A DNA stretch of 43,991 nt, from the NCBI GenBank assembly GCA_027062365.1, contig JAMOTK010000030.1:1-43991 (forward strand), written 5' to 3'. Made by a program: the position numbers and the translations under genes. The notes under the pieces are model-generated. The model was not told the origin of the DNA and made no database searches. It saw nothing but the letters and a program-made list of their open reading frames with translations. Of the stretch, positions 18,269 to 26,196 are shown in pieces (position 1 is the stretch's first letter; every line of letters begins with the position of its first letter). The stretch comes from Sulfurovum sp. Lineage in GTDB: Bacteria > Campylobacterota > Campylobacteria > Campylobacterales > Sulfurovaceae.

Positions 18269-20584
18269 TTATTGCTCTATTTCTATTTTTGTGTACCTTT
18301 TTTGACTATCCATCACAGAAAGTAAAGCAGGTAACAAGAGCATATCAATAATCAGTGCCAAGATAAGAGCTGTAGCTGTCACTACACCAAAATTTTGATT
18401 GGGTGTAAAAGTTGAAAATGCAAAAATAGAAAACGACAAACTTAGCACCACAGTAGTAAAGAAGATAGCACGTCCTGCGTAATGTAACACCTCATCAAAA
18501 GTATCTTCCATAGATAGACCTCGTTTACGTGCATCAAAATATTTGACCAAGAAGTGAATACTGTCATCAACTGCCACCCCAATGATAATTGCCCCAGCAA
18601 TAGCCACCCCCATATCAATAGTCATACCAAGCCACCCCATAAGCCCAATGACCAAGACAACAGGCAAGATATTGGGTAAAATGAGTATCCACAATATCTT
18701 GAAGCGTTTGAAGATAAGCAACATCATCAAAGAGACAATCAAGATACTCAATGACAAAGAGTATATCAACGTATCTGTTACATCTTTTGCCATAGAAGCA
18801 TACATAGACGTTTGCCCTGTTAGCGTGAGGACGTAAGGGGTTTTAGCCCACCATGCTTTGGCATAGTGTATCATCTGCATATCTTTAGAATTGTCTACAA
18901 TATTGGTAAGGACGGTAATCCTTAATTTACGTTGGTCAAAGTCCATTTGGTCGGTTATCTCCATCCCCTGAGCTAAACCCATCGAGTAGAGTAAGAGATA
19001 CTGAGCGACTAGATTTCTATTGGTTGGGACGACATCTTTGTCATCCATAATTTTATTATAACGCTTGATAATATCGAGCAAAGAAGAGATATGACGGACA
19101 TCTTTAGGAAACTGTGCTGTATAATCTTTGTAAAATTCTTCTACCGTAAGTAAAAAGTGAGGCTCTTTAATCCCATCTGTTTTAGTACTATCGACTATCA
19201 AGACATACGACATAGACCCTGTGAGATTGTCCATGGTAAACTCCGAGGATTGACGTATCTCTACTTCTTTATCAAAATACTTAATCGTGTTAGAGTCTAC
19301 TTTTACAAAAAATAGACCCATCCCCATTACAAGCATCATCAGCGTAGAAATTACTATAATTTTTTTATCATTTTTGACGATAAATGCTCCATATCCAAAG
19401 GATTTTAATGCTTTTTTTGCTACATTATTTTCTTTCTTATTTTCTTTTTTAATAGGCTTTTTGAGTAACAACAATACAGCAGGCATCCAAAATATAGAAA
19501 TCACAAATGCCAATACTGCCCCACTAGCTGTAGCAATACCCAGTGTAGCTACAGGTACTATCTTGGAAATAGCCAAAGTACCAAAGCCTACCATCGTAGT
19601 AAGTGACGTGAGAAATATTGCCAAAAAATTCTTCTGTATAGAATGCAAGACGGCTTCTTTATTTTCTAAGCCTTCTTTTTTTCCCATAAGCCATACAGAG
19701 TAGATATGCACAGCATCAGCGATACCAATCGCTACGATAAATACAGGGATATTGGCTGTAAAGTTATTGAGTTTGTAGCCTAAAAGTGTTTGTACTGCCA
19801 ATACCGATAAAAAAGTAAAAAATACCACACCCAGAGGGATAAATGCCCCACTCAAACGCCTAAAAAGCACCAAAAGAAGTATCATAGAAATCAAAAAGAC
19901 CAAAGGGGTAAATACCATAGCATCATGCCCAGCTATATCTACAAAAGCTTGTGTCATCGGCGGCCCACCATTGAGCCAATACTTATAGCCTGTACGTTGG
20001 GTCTCAGGGTTGATAATAGCGTAAATATCTTCCATCACTTCTGCTGAAATATCTCCATTTTCATTGGCTTGGGCTTCAAGTCGTGCAAAAATCATCGTAG
20101 TCGTAGCATCTTTAGAGACAAACCTATCTTTAATCATACTATCTTGTGTTGCTATATCTTGACGGTTTTGTAAGTATGTCGTTGTAGCTTCTGCTAAATC
20201 TTCGATGATAAAATCATTCACAAGCACATCATCTGGCTTAGAAGCTTCATTATGTACATACTGATAATTTGTAATACTATCTACCCTATCAATATGTGGC
20301 ATATCCCATAAGGCTTCAGTGATACGCTGTATACTTCCTAGTGCCTTTTTATTGAAGATACCATTCTCATCTTTAAAGACAATCGTTACCCCATCATCAT
20401 TAGAAAATGCTTCTCTAAACGCATCATAATCTTTTAGCGTTTTAGAATCTTTTTCAAACCAAATACGATAAGAACCATCTATCTCCAAATGCTTAAGACT
20501 CGAAGCCAAAAACAATACAAACAAAGGCACTAACAAAACAATCGCCCATCTAAATCTGTATAAAAATTGTATATATGTTCGCAT
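18269..20584 (-). CDS. MMPL/RND-family exporter (second of the pair)
   Basis: A 771-aa relative of the neighbouring exporter with the same twelve-helix layout and paired signatures IGIADAVHIYSVWL (first half) and GVAVDDSIHFLVKYFDA (second half). The two differ widely in their periplasmic loops, so they are an old duplication or separate subunits and not a recent copy. Likely first gene of the exporter, LolA-like and DUF1302 operon; AGAGG lies 7 nt before the ATG. Confidence 0.88.
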   Translation of the reverse strand: MRTYIQFLYRFRWAIVLLVPLFVLFLASSLKHLEIDGSYRIWFEKDSKTLKDYDAFREAFSNDDGVTIVFKDENGIFNKKALGSIQRITEALWDMPHIDRVDSITNYQYVHNEASKPDDVLVNDFIIEDLAEATTTYLQNRQDIATQDSMIKDRFVSKDATTTMIFARLEAQANENGDISAEVMEDIYAIINPETQRTGYKYWLNGGPPMTQAFVDIAGHDAMVFTPLVFLISMILLLVLFRRLSGAFIPLGVVFFTFLSVLAVQTLLGYKLNNFTANIPVFIVAIGIADAVHIYSVWLMGKKEGLENKEAVLHSIQKNFLAIFLTSLTTMVGFGTLAISKIVPVATLGIATASGAVLAFVISIFWMPAVLLLLKKPIKKENKKENNVAKKALKSFGYGAFIVKNDKKIIVISTLMMLVMGMGLFFVKVDSNTIKYFDKEVEIRQSSEFTMDNLTGSMSYVLIVDSTKTDGIKEPHFLLTVEEFYKDYTAQFPKDVRHISSLLDIIKRYNKIMDDKDVVPTNRNLVAQYLLLYSMGLAQGMEITDQMDFDQRKLRITVLTNIVDNSKDMQMIHYAKAWWAKTPYVLTLTGQTSMYASMAKDVTDTLIYSLSLSILIVSLMMLLIFKRFKILWILILPNILPVVLVIGLMGWLGMTIDMGVAIAGAIIIGVAVDDSIHFLVKYFDARKRGLSMEDTFDEVLHYAGRAIFFTTVVLSLSFSIFAFSTFTPNQNFGVVTATALILALIIDMLLLPALLSVMDSQKRYTKIEIEQ

Positions 20585-20648
20585 TAAAAAACCTCTTCTT
20601 ACCTCATACCCTCTTGATATGTATTAAATTTGGCTTTATTATATTATT

Positions 20649-20771
20649 TTAACTATAGTTTATCATTAAAGGGTGCTCATGCATCTCAAAGTAGTTGAAG
20701 CTATACTCTTCTATGGCTGTATTTAAGGGGATGACAATAGCTTTAGAAAGTACCGTAGAATTTAGGGGCAT
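20649..20771 (-). CDS. Possible 40-aa small protein
   Basis: A minus-strand frame MPLNSTVLSKAIVIPLNTAI... of 40 codons lies between the small secreted gene and the MMPL gene. AAGGGG sits only 3 nt before the ATG, and the ATG is inside a GC-rich stem-loop. No family recognised; it could equally be the decayed tail of a longer gene or a chance frame. Confidence 0.25.
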   Translation of the reverse strand: MPLNSTVLSKAIVIPLNTAIEEYSFNYFEMHEHPLMINYS

Positions 20772-20779
20772 CTGCCCCT
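20764..20779. terminator. Stem-loop behind the small secreted protein gene
   Basis: AGGGGCA-TC-TGCCCCT forms a 7-bp GC-rich stem 9 nt past the stop of the gene at 20789. The sequence beyond it on the transcribed strand is AAATT, not a proper U-tract, so termination strength is uncertain. Confidence 0.45.
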
Positions 20780-20788
20780 TAAAAAGTG

Positions 20789-20998
20789 TTATTTACACTT
20801 GATGTAGTCACCGTTACGACCTAAGTCTCTAAACTTTACTACTGCTTTACTCTCTGCTTGAGATTTATTGTCTGCTACAACGTATGTCATCTTCCATGGT
20901 TTACCACCTTTATATGTCCAACACTCATACTTCATACCAGCATTCGCTACACTCGCCAACATCCCTAAAGCCATCACGGCTACTAACACTTTTTTCAT
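20789..20998 (-). CDS. Small secreted protein, unknown function
   Basis: A 69-aa product with a clear signal peptide (MKKVLVAVMALGMLASVANA, predicted cut after residue 20) and a basic 49-residue mature chain with two cysteines (MKYECWTY... and ...YIKCK), probably joined by a disulfide. AAAGGA lies 6 nt before the ATG, so it looks genuinely translated. No family recognised. Neighbours are another secreted protein upstream and a stem-loop downstream. Confidence 0.7.
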   Translation of the reverse strand: MKKVLVAVMALGMLASVANAGMKYECWTYKGGKPWKMTYVVADNKSQAESKAVVKFRDLGRNGDYIKCK

Positions 20999-21081
20999 CG
21001 TTTTTCCTTTGTATTGTTTTGGTAGATACTAGGTATCTCCACAGAATTTTGCATTCAAAACTCTATGCAAATGCCAACTTC

Positions 21082-21094
21082 TCCCCTTAGGGGA
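21082..21094. terminator. Weak stem-loop behind the Lcl-domain gene
   Basis: TCCCC-TTA-GGGGA lies 17 nt past the stop of the gene at 21112. It is a short GC stem without a U-tract on the transcribed strand, so it may be only a weak terminator. Confidence 0.35.
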
Positions 21095-21111
21095 AAAAGC
21101 AAAGGGACAAA

Positions 21112-21681
21112 TTACTGTCCTGCTCTCACACAACGCACATACCTACTACCGTTCTTACCGTTGTAGCTCGTATCGCCACCGTAGAAATAGACAGTCCAAG
21201 CATAGCTAGGACTACTCGCATAACTCGTCGAACTCCAATAGTTGCTAGAGGCAACAAAACCTTTACGCTTATAGCAAGATTGGTAATTGGGGTCGTCCCT
21301 GTTTTCAGTATGCGCACTATCACTATTAGCCGTATTACCACCACAGTCTGAGATGACAGAGAGCAGTTCACTTTTACTAGGCAGTCTTCCACCACTAGCA
21401 CGGCAGATATTTTTGGCTTGTTGCCACTTTGCATCACATACACCTTTGTAGAGTTTACCTCCCTTGCTTCGGCAGGTGCTGTTACTTGGAGTTATCCACT
21501 TGCTTTTGGGCTTAGCTGTGGTGGTAGTAGTTTTACTTGGTGTTTCACAGATGCTATTTATGAGGTCTTTGCTAACTCCCTTGTCTATGAGTTTCATCAC
21601 CTCTTGTTTGCTACAGGTGGCGTAGCTATAGGTGCTTAGTACTGCTAATGCGATACATAGCCATTTTAGTTTTTTGTTCAT
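21112..21681 (-). CDS. Secreted Lcl/DUF1566-type C-type-lectin-fold protein
   Basis: A 189-aa exported protein: signal peptide (about 1-21), a helical CSKQEVMKLIDKGVSKDLINSIC module, a Thr/Lys-rich linker, and a C-terminal domain (about 70-186) with WQQAKNICRASGGRLPSKSEL, NYWSSTSYASSPSYAWTVYF and RYVRCVR. This is the Lcl (Legionella collagen-like C-terminal, DUF1566) pattern, a C-type-lectin-like fold. Cysteines are numerous, suggesting disulfides. A surface or periplasmic binding role is inferred. No good ribosome binding site is visible. Confidence 0.7.
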   Translation of the reverse strand: MNKKLKWLCIALAVLSTYSYATCSKQEVMKLIDKGVSKDLINSICETPSKTTTTTAKPKSKWITPSNSTCRSKGGKLYKGVCDAKWQQAKNICRASGGRLPSKSELLSVISDCGGNTANSDSAHTENRDDPNYQSCYKRKGFVASSNYWSSTSYASSPSYAWTVYFYGGDTSYNGKNGSRYVRCVRAGQ

Positions 21682-21693
21682 TTTGTTTTCTAC

Positions 21694-21927
21694 TTATGTT
21701 TTGTGAATAGACATCTTGTAAAATCTATCAGATACGATGGCTTTATTGGAATGTATCCCTTTAGGGGTAGCCTCGTCAAAGGGCGACGCTAAAGCATCAC
21801 TTCCGAGTTTTGCAAGAAGGTTAATATACTTAGCAACCTCTGCTTGTGTATATCCATCTTCTATAGCTTCGATTATAACAATATTTCTTTCTATTTTATC
21901 TTTATTACTAAAATTGTAGCACCTAAA
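21694..21927 (-). pseudogene. Decayed C-terminus of a REP-associated tyrosine transposase
   Basis: A start-less minus-strand frame reads FSNKDKIERNIVIIEAIEDG then YTQAEVAKYINL. That is the C-terminal helix-turn-helix tail (KDKxERD...GYTxxEIAxYLxL) of REP-associated tyrosine transposases (RAYT, IS200/Y1 relatives). It is preceded by an in-frame stop at 21928-21930, and the tail is replaced by the 49-bp direct repeat and unrelated codons. The catalytic HUH domain is absent, so it cannot function. Its presence beside a REPIN-like element fits the known RAYT-REPIN partnership. Confidence 0.6.
21771..21819. repeat. 49-bp direct repeat, copy 1
   Basis: A 49-bp stretch beginning CCTCGTCAAAGGGCGACG and ending GTTTTGCAAGAAG is repeated identically, in the same orientation, at 22096-22144. 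This copy interrupts the transposase remnant frame. The two copies flank a 276-bp segment that holds the transposase tail and the REPIN-like hairpins. Confidence 0.9.
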
Positions 21928-21964
21928 TTAAGGGTCAGTTGTTGAATATACACTTTTTACTAAC

Positions 21965-22063
21965 TTGTAGGGTGCGATTGCTATCGCACCTTTTAACATA
22001 TCATTATATATGTAACTTTATTTCACACAATATTTAAGGTGCTATGGCAATAGCACCCTACAA
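21965..22063. repeat. REPIN-like pair of inverted hairpins
   Basis: TTGTAGGGTGC... at 21965-21990 and its inverted partner at 22038-22063 share 22 of 25 positions. Each half folds on its own: GGTGCGAT-TGCT-ATCGCACC (21971-21990) and GGTGCTAT-GGCA-ATAGCACC (22038-22057). Two of the three differences form one compensated pair (G-C in one hairpin, T-A in the other) and the third is in the loop, so the stem is under selection. The GTAGGGTGC start resembles REP elements moved by RAYT transposases. Confidence 0.7.
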
Positions 22064-22095
22064 AAAAAGCTTAATTCATTGGCATTGGGCTTTAA

Positions 22096-22144
22096 CCTCG
22101 TCAAAGGGCGACGCTAAAGCATCACTTCCGAGTTTTGCAAGAAG
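22096..22144. repeat. 49-bp direct repeat, copy 2
   Basis: Identical to 21771-21819. This copy begins 4 nt past the stop of the kinase gene at 22149 and so sits in the 3-prime region of the thiamine operon transcript. Confidence 0.9.
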
Positions 22145-22148
22145 TTTA

Positions 22149-22880
22149 CTAAATTGACATTGACCCCAAACTCTCCAAAAACCAAGCCTCACACAAGGCT
22201 CTATAGATTATTTTATAGGCTTCTAATTTCTCTTTAAAATAGCTTTTATCTTCAAAATAATATGCTAAGGCTTCTTTATCTTCTTTAGATGATAGTTTAA
22301 ACTCTATACTGATACACGCTAAATCAAAATAGACATCCATCCTCCCTGCGTATTCAAAATCAATACATTTTAGCGTCTCATTATCCCACAATATATTTTG
22401 AGGATTGAGGTCATTATGACATAGAGCATACTGTGGAGGGTAAGATTCTATCGTGTGTAGGGCTTCTGATATGGCTGGGCTATGGGGTGTAGTAAATAAT
22501 GATTTGAGAGATTTCAAGGGGTATTGGGTAGGAGATATTTCGATACTGTGTAAGGTCTTTAGGAGTGAGAGTAATCGTTTTATCTCATCTTGCTCCAATG
22601 CTACTTTATGATACCCCTCTATAAACTCAAACACCATATACTTCGCTACTTTGTCATAATAATAAAGCTTTGAAGTAACTTCTTTTTGATATGCCAAACA
22701 ATGGCTATGATATTCTAATTCTCTATCTATATCTTCTCTCAAAAGTTTACGCACTATATATTTGACACCATCAGCAAAGAGTAGATAGTTTTCATTACAA
22801 TAGCCTTGATACGCTAATCTTTCGCAAGATTCTATCGTTTTATCTGTAAAAAAGGGATGCTTTTTAAGTAGCTTTATCAT
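22149..22880 (-). CDS. APH-fold small-molecule kinase, probable thiamine kinase
   Basis: A 243-aa soluble kinase of the aminoglycoside/choline phosphotransferase fold. The catalytic loop ALCHNDLNPQNILWD (around 152-166) and the metal-binding CIDFEYAG (around 172-179) are intact. Sequence alone would allow choline, ethanolamine or thiamine. It is the last gene of the TPP-riboswitch operon and overlaps thiQ by 4 nt (ATGA), so phosphorylating imported thiamine, as E. coli ThiK does with the same fold, is the best reading. An alternative is a LicA-like choline kinase. Confidence 0.8.
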   Translation of the reverse strand: MIKLLKKHPFFTDKTIESCERLAYQGYCNENYLLFADGVKYIVRKLLREDIDRELEYHSHCLAYQKEVTSKLYYYDKVAKYMVFEFIEGYHKVALEQDEIKRLLSLLKTLHSIEISPTQYPLKSLKSLFTTPHSPAISEALHTIESYPPQYALCHNDLNPQNILWDNETLKCIDFEYAGRMDVYFDLACISIEFKLSSKEDKEALAYYFEDKSYFKEKLEAYKIIYRALCEAWFLESLGSMSI

Positions 22881-23518
22881 GTGAGTTCAAGCCTATTATT
22901 TTCCATCATATACACATGATGTGCAATGCGTTCACAATCTTCTTTTTCATGGGTGACCATGATAGTGTGTAGATGATGCTCTTTACTAATCTTAGCTACG
23001 AGATCGAGCATCTCTAGTCTTGTCTTCTTGTCTAATCCTGCAAAGGGTTCATCGAGGAGTAAGATAGGCTCTCTTCTTATCAAAACACGTGCCAATGCCA
23101 CTCGCTGTTGTTGCCCTCCTGATAGTTCTGACGCTATTGTGTGTTCATAGGCTTCTAAGCCTACTTCTTTGAGGATGGCTTGGACTTTTTCTACCTCTTC
23201 GATACTGTCTTTGAGGACTTTACTGACCCCTAACAAGATATTTTTTTGTACGCTTAGATGCTCAAAAAGGTTATGCTTTTGAAAAAGTATCGTCATAGGT
23301 CTTTGCTCTACACGCAAAGATACTATCTCTTTGTCATCCAAAACAATCGTCCCCTCACTAGGCGTGATGAACCCTGCGATGATGTCTAACAAGGTAGATT
23401 TACCACTGCCACTCTCACCCAATATCGCTACAATTTCTTGAGGTTTGACTTCCATAGTGTAATGATAAAAGGGCTTTTTTTGTGCATATTGGTACATGAT
23501 ATTTGTAATCTTAAGCAT
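22877..23518 (-). CDS. thiQ: Thiamine ABC transporter ATPase ThiQ
   Basis: A 213-aa ATPase driving thiamine/TPP import. Walker A (GESGSGKS), the LSGGQQQR signature and Walker B (ILLLDEPFAGLD) are complete. Start set at 23518, with AGGAG 5 nt upstream, giving MLKITNIMYQ; an upstream in-frame start at 23557 would extend into thiP. It overlaps the thiP end by 8 nt and the kinase start by 4 nt. Confidence 0.92.
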   Translation of the reverse strand: MLKITNIMYQYAQKKPFYHYTMEVKPQEIVAILGESGSGKSTLLDIIAGFITPSEGTIVLDDKEIVSLRVEQRPMTILFQKHNLFEHLSVQKNILLGVSKVLKDSIEEVEKVQAILKEVGLEAYEHTIASELSGGQQQRVALARVLIRREPILLLDEPFAGLDKKTRLEMLDLVAKISKEHHLHTIMVTHEKEDCERIAHHVYMMENNRLELT

Positions 23519-25142
23519 GTTTACTCCTAAATAGTAACGGTACAGATACAAACACAAACAACACTATCACAAGAAGTATCAGTGCTACCCCTGATGCATC
23601 GCTCGTACGGTATGACCCCATGAGTTGGTATAAGTACCATGGTAGCGTAGTAAAAGTATCTGAACCAAAGAGTGCTATGATACCCAAATCTCCCAAAGAA
23701 AAACAAAATGCCAATGCCAATATATAGCCCAATGCTGATTTGATATAAGGGTACTCCACATAGACCCAACGTTGCCATGGGGTAAGTCCTAAAGAGAAGA
23801 CTACTTTGTCATATCTTTGGGCTGTATGTTGCATAGCAGGGCTAAGGATGGCAAGAGCAAAGGGCAACGACATCAAGATATTGGCTGTAAGTATGGCAAT
23901 GGTTGACCATATCCACATAGGCGATTCGTACGATTGAGCGATAAGAAAAAAACCTAGCCCTAAAACAAGCGAGGGTATCGCTAGATAAAGATTGCCAGAA
24001 AATGCCACGATACCCTGCACGATACTAGCAAAAGGCTTGTTGCCTAAGCGTGTTTTGAGGCTCAATTCACGTAGCGTATTGCTCAACACCAATGCGATAC
24101 CTACGGTCAATAGACTCGATACCAATGCCAAAGATAAAGAAGTAAACAAGGATTTGATAAATAAAGGTTCAGCCATGATACGCATAAAATCAGCCCCTAA
24201 TCCATCTATAATGATGACTGCTAAAGGTGAGATAAAAAAGAGTGCAAAAATCATAATAATCGCCCATTGTATCCATTGGATAGAGCGATACTCTTTCCAT
24301 GGTATCTGTGTATGGCTTGTTTTTAGATTAGAGACATTGATCTTAAAACGTGAAGATAAGACCACAAGTATCGCAGAGATACCTAACTGTATGAGTGCTA
24401 ATTTCAGTGCCAGAGCGATGTCAAAATCTAGCTTCACTGCCTCATAAATCGCCACTTCTAAAGTATTGTAACTAGGCGACCCACCCAAGAGAAGTACCAC
24501 AGCAAACGAGGTAAAACACAAAAGAAATATCGTAGCCCCAATATGAAGAAGTGTCGATTTAATCGCAGGATATTCTACATAGATAAAGCGTTGAAATACT
24601 GTAAAATTCAAACTCTTGGCAAGTTTGTACTTCTCTTTTGGGATAGACTCAAAGGCATGAAGCAAGGCACGAGAAGCAAAAGAAGCATTGAGATAGACAT
24701 GAGCCAATAAGATACCACCCAAACCATAAAGATACGAGCCAAAAGAATCATCAAAAAGAAAAAGGCTTAGTTGATTAAGATAGCCATGACGACCAAAAAT
24801 ACCGATAATCCCAAACACCACAATCAAGGTAGGCAAAACCAAAGAAGAAGAAAAAAGTGCCACCAAAATAGAACGCCCCCGAAATGCCGATTGATGAGCC
24901 AAAGCCCAAGCCAACAAACCCCCTACCCCCAAAGACAAAAGCATAGACAAAAAAGCCTGATACAAAGTAAACCTCAAAAGCCCCCAAACACGTTTATCTA
25001 TCTGTGTAAAAATAGTACTATCATCAAAGGTGTATAAGGTGTAGAAAATGCCAAATGCAAACGAAAGGAGAGAGAGGGTTAAAAGCATACCCAAAATAAA
25101 GGAAGTTTTGAAAAAGAAAAAATTAAAAGAAGTTTTATACAT
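23511..25142 (-). CDS. thiP: Thiamine ABC transporter permease ThiP
   Basis: A 543-aa permease with about twelve membrane helices in two homologous halves, close to E. coli ThiP in length (536 aa). Each half carries an EAA-like coupling loop (LAKSLNFTVFQRFIYVEYP and FSLGLTPWQRWVYVEYP), which docks with ThiQ. Part of the thiBPQ set under the TPP riboswitch. Start is 6 nt after thiB. Confidence 0.93.
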   Translation of the reverse strand: MYKTSFNFFFFKTSFILGMLLTLSLLSFAFGIFYTLYTFDDSTIFTQIDKRVWGLLRFTLYQAFLSMLLSLGVGGLLAWALAHQSAFRGRSILVALFSSSLVLPTLIVVFGIIGIFGRHGYLNQLSLFLFDDSFGSYLYGLGGILLAHVYLNASFASRALLHAFESIPKEKYKLAKSLNFTVFQRFIYVEYPAIKSTLLHIGATIFLLCFTSFAVVLLLGGSPSYNTLEVAIYEAVKLDFDIALALKLALIQLGISAILVVLSSRFKINVSNLKTSHTQIPWKEYRSIQWIQWAIIMIFALFFISPLAVIIIDGLGADFMRIMAEPLFIKSLFTSLSLALVSSLLTVGIALVLSNTLRELSLKTRLGNKPFASIVQGIVAFSGNLYLAIPSLVLGLGFFLIAQSYESPMWIWSTIAILTANILMSLPFALAILSPAMQHTAQRYDKVVFSLGLTPWQRWVYVEYPYIKSALGYILALAFCFSLGDLGIIALFGSDTFTTLPWYLYQLMGSYRTSDASGVALILLVIVLFVFVSVPLLFRSKHA

Positions 25143-25148
25143 ATTGAA

Positions 25149-26138
25149 TTAGTTCACCCCATCCAACCACTCCCTCACAATAGTCCTCCGTTGGGCTTCT
25201 ACTTTCTTCCCATCCATAAGAAATGTTTTACTAGGTTGGGTGAGTGTTTCAAAGGCTTTTGGTAGAGGATTGGCTTTGATTACTGGGTATACCCAGTTGG
25301 CTGTGGGGATGATGTTTGCAAAGGTTTTACTGTGTAAAAAGTGTAAAAACTTTTGGGCTAAGGCTTGGTTTTTGGAGCTTTTTAGGATACCTGCTACTTC
25401 TATTTGGCTGTAGTGTCCTTCTTTAAATAAGGCTGATTTGATATTGGTTTTATGCTCTTCTATGATATGGTAGGCAGGGGATGTGGTAAAAGAGAGTACC
25501 ATATCGGCTTCACCTTTGAGGAACAGTCCGTATGCTTCTGACCAGCCTTTGGTAATGGTAAGGATGTATGGAGAGAGGCGTTGCCAGTAGTCTCCTGCTT
25601 TGTCGCCATAAATGGATTTCACCCAAAGTAGTAGTCCCAATCCTGCTGTAGAAGAGCGTGGGTCTTGGATGACTATCTTGAAATCTTTGGGCATAGAGGC
25701 TAAGTCTTCAAAGGATTTAGGTACATTTTTGAGTCTATTTGCATCATAGACAAAGGAAAAATAGGAGTAATCAAAAGGCACAAAGGTATCATCATGATAG
25801 GCAATAGGTACATCCAAACCTTTGGTATCTAGTGTATGAGGTACAAAGAGATTGGTTTTTTTGGCAACTTGTGCGATGCTTGTATCTAGTCCTAAAAGTA
25901 TATCGGCTTTGCTACGTTTACCCTCTAGCTGTATCTTGCGTAATGCCCCAATAGAGCTAGAGACCCCTACAAATTTGACGGTACAATTATGTTCTAATTC
26001 AAACGCTTTTTTGATTTTGGGTCCTGCACCCCATGAAGCTGAAAAGGCATCATAGGTATAGATAGTAAGGGTAGGTTTATCATTGCCTAAGAGTAACGAT
26101 GCACAAAGAAGCAAAGCAAAAAACATCTTAGAAATCAT
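25149..26138 (-). CDS. thiB: Thiamine/TPP-binding periplasmic protein ThiB
   Basis: A 329-aa exported binding protein with signal peptide (about 1-19). It contains the ThiB-specific blocks DPRSSTAGLGLLLWVKSIYG, TKGWSEAYGLFLKGEADMVL, SFTTSPAYHIIEE and GHYSQIEVAG, all near-identical to E. coli ThiB. It delivers thiamine and its phosphates to ThiPQ. The ribosome binding site is weak (GGCAAG). It lies 58 nt behind the TonB-dependent receptor. Confidence 0.95.
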   Translation of the reverse strand: MISKMFFALLLCASLLLGNDKPTLTIYTYDAFSASWGAGPKIKKAFELEHNCTVKFVGVSSSIGALRKIQLEGKRSKADILLGLDTSIAQVAKKTNLFVPHTLDTKGLDVPIAYHDDTFVPFDYSYFSFVYDANRLKNVPKSFEDLASMPKDFKIVIQDPRSSTAGLGLLLWVKSIYGDKAGDYWQRLSPYILTITKGWSEAYGLFLKGEADMVLSFTTSPAYHIIEEHKTNIKSALFKEGHYSQIEVAGILKSSKNQALAQKFLHFLHSKTFANIIPTANWVYPVIKANPLPKAFETLTQPSKTFLMDGKKVEAQRRTIVREWLDGVN

Positions 26139-26196
26139 TGTTTACTTGCCATAAATTACAAAAATATACATCACAAAAATCTTCATCACTTAAACC

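Noticed and set aside
20678-20725. 15-codon plus-strand frame MHLKVVEAILFYGCI
   Set aside because: Too short, no ribosome binding site, no family pattern.
21112-21260. Possible variable region of a diversity-generating retroelement in the C-type-lectin-fold gene
   Set aside because: The fold and position fit, but no reverse transcriptase and no second copy (template repeat) of the 3-prime end is visible in the window.
21126-21443. 105-codon frame inside the Lcl-domain gene
   Set aside because: Low-complexity Val/Arg/Thr peptide in a shifted frame of a gene with a signal peptide and recognisable domain; a shadow.
21694-22144. CRISPR array from the repeated 49-mer
   Set aside because: Only two copies, 325 bp apart, with no regular spacers and no cas genes.
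24771-25037. 88-codon plus-strand frame opposite thiP
   Set aside because: Very Lys/Gln/Pro-rich antisense of a membrane protein, with no family pattern; a by-product of the codon use of thiP.
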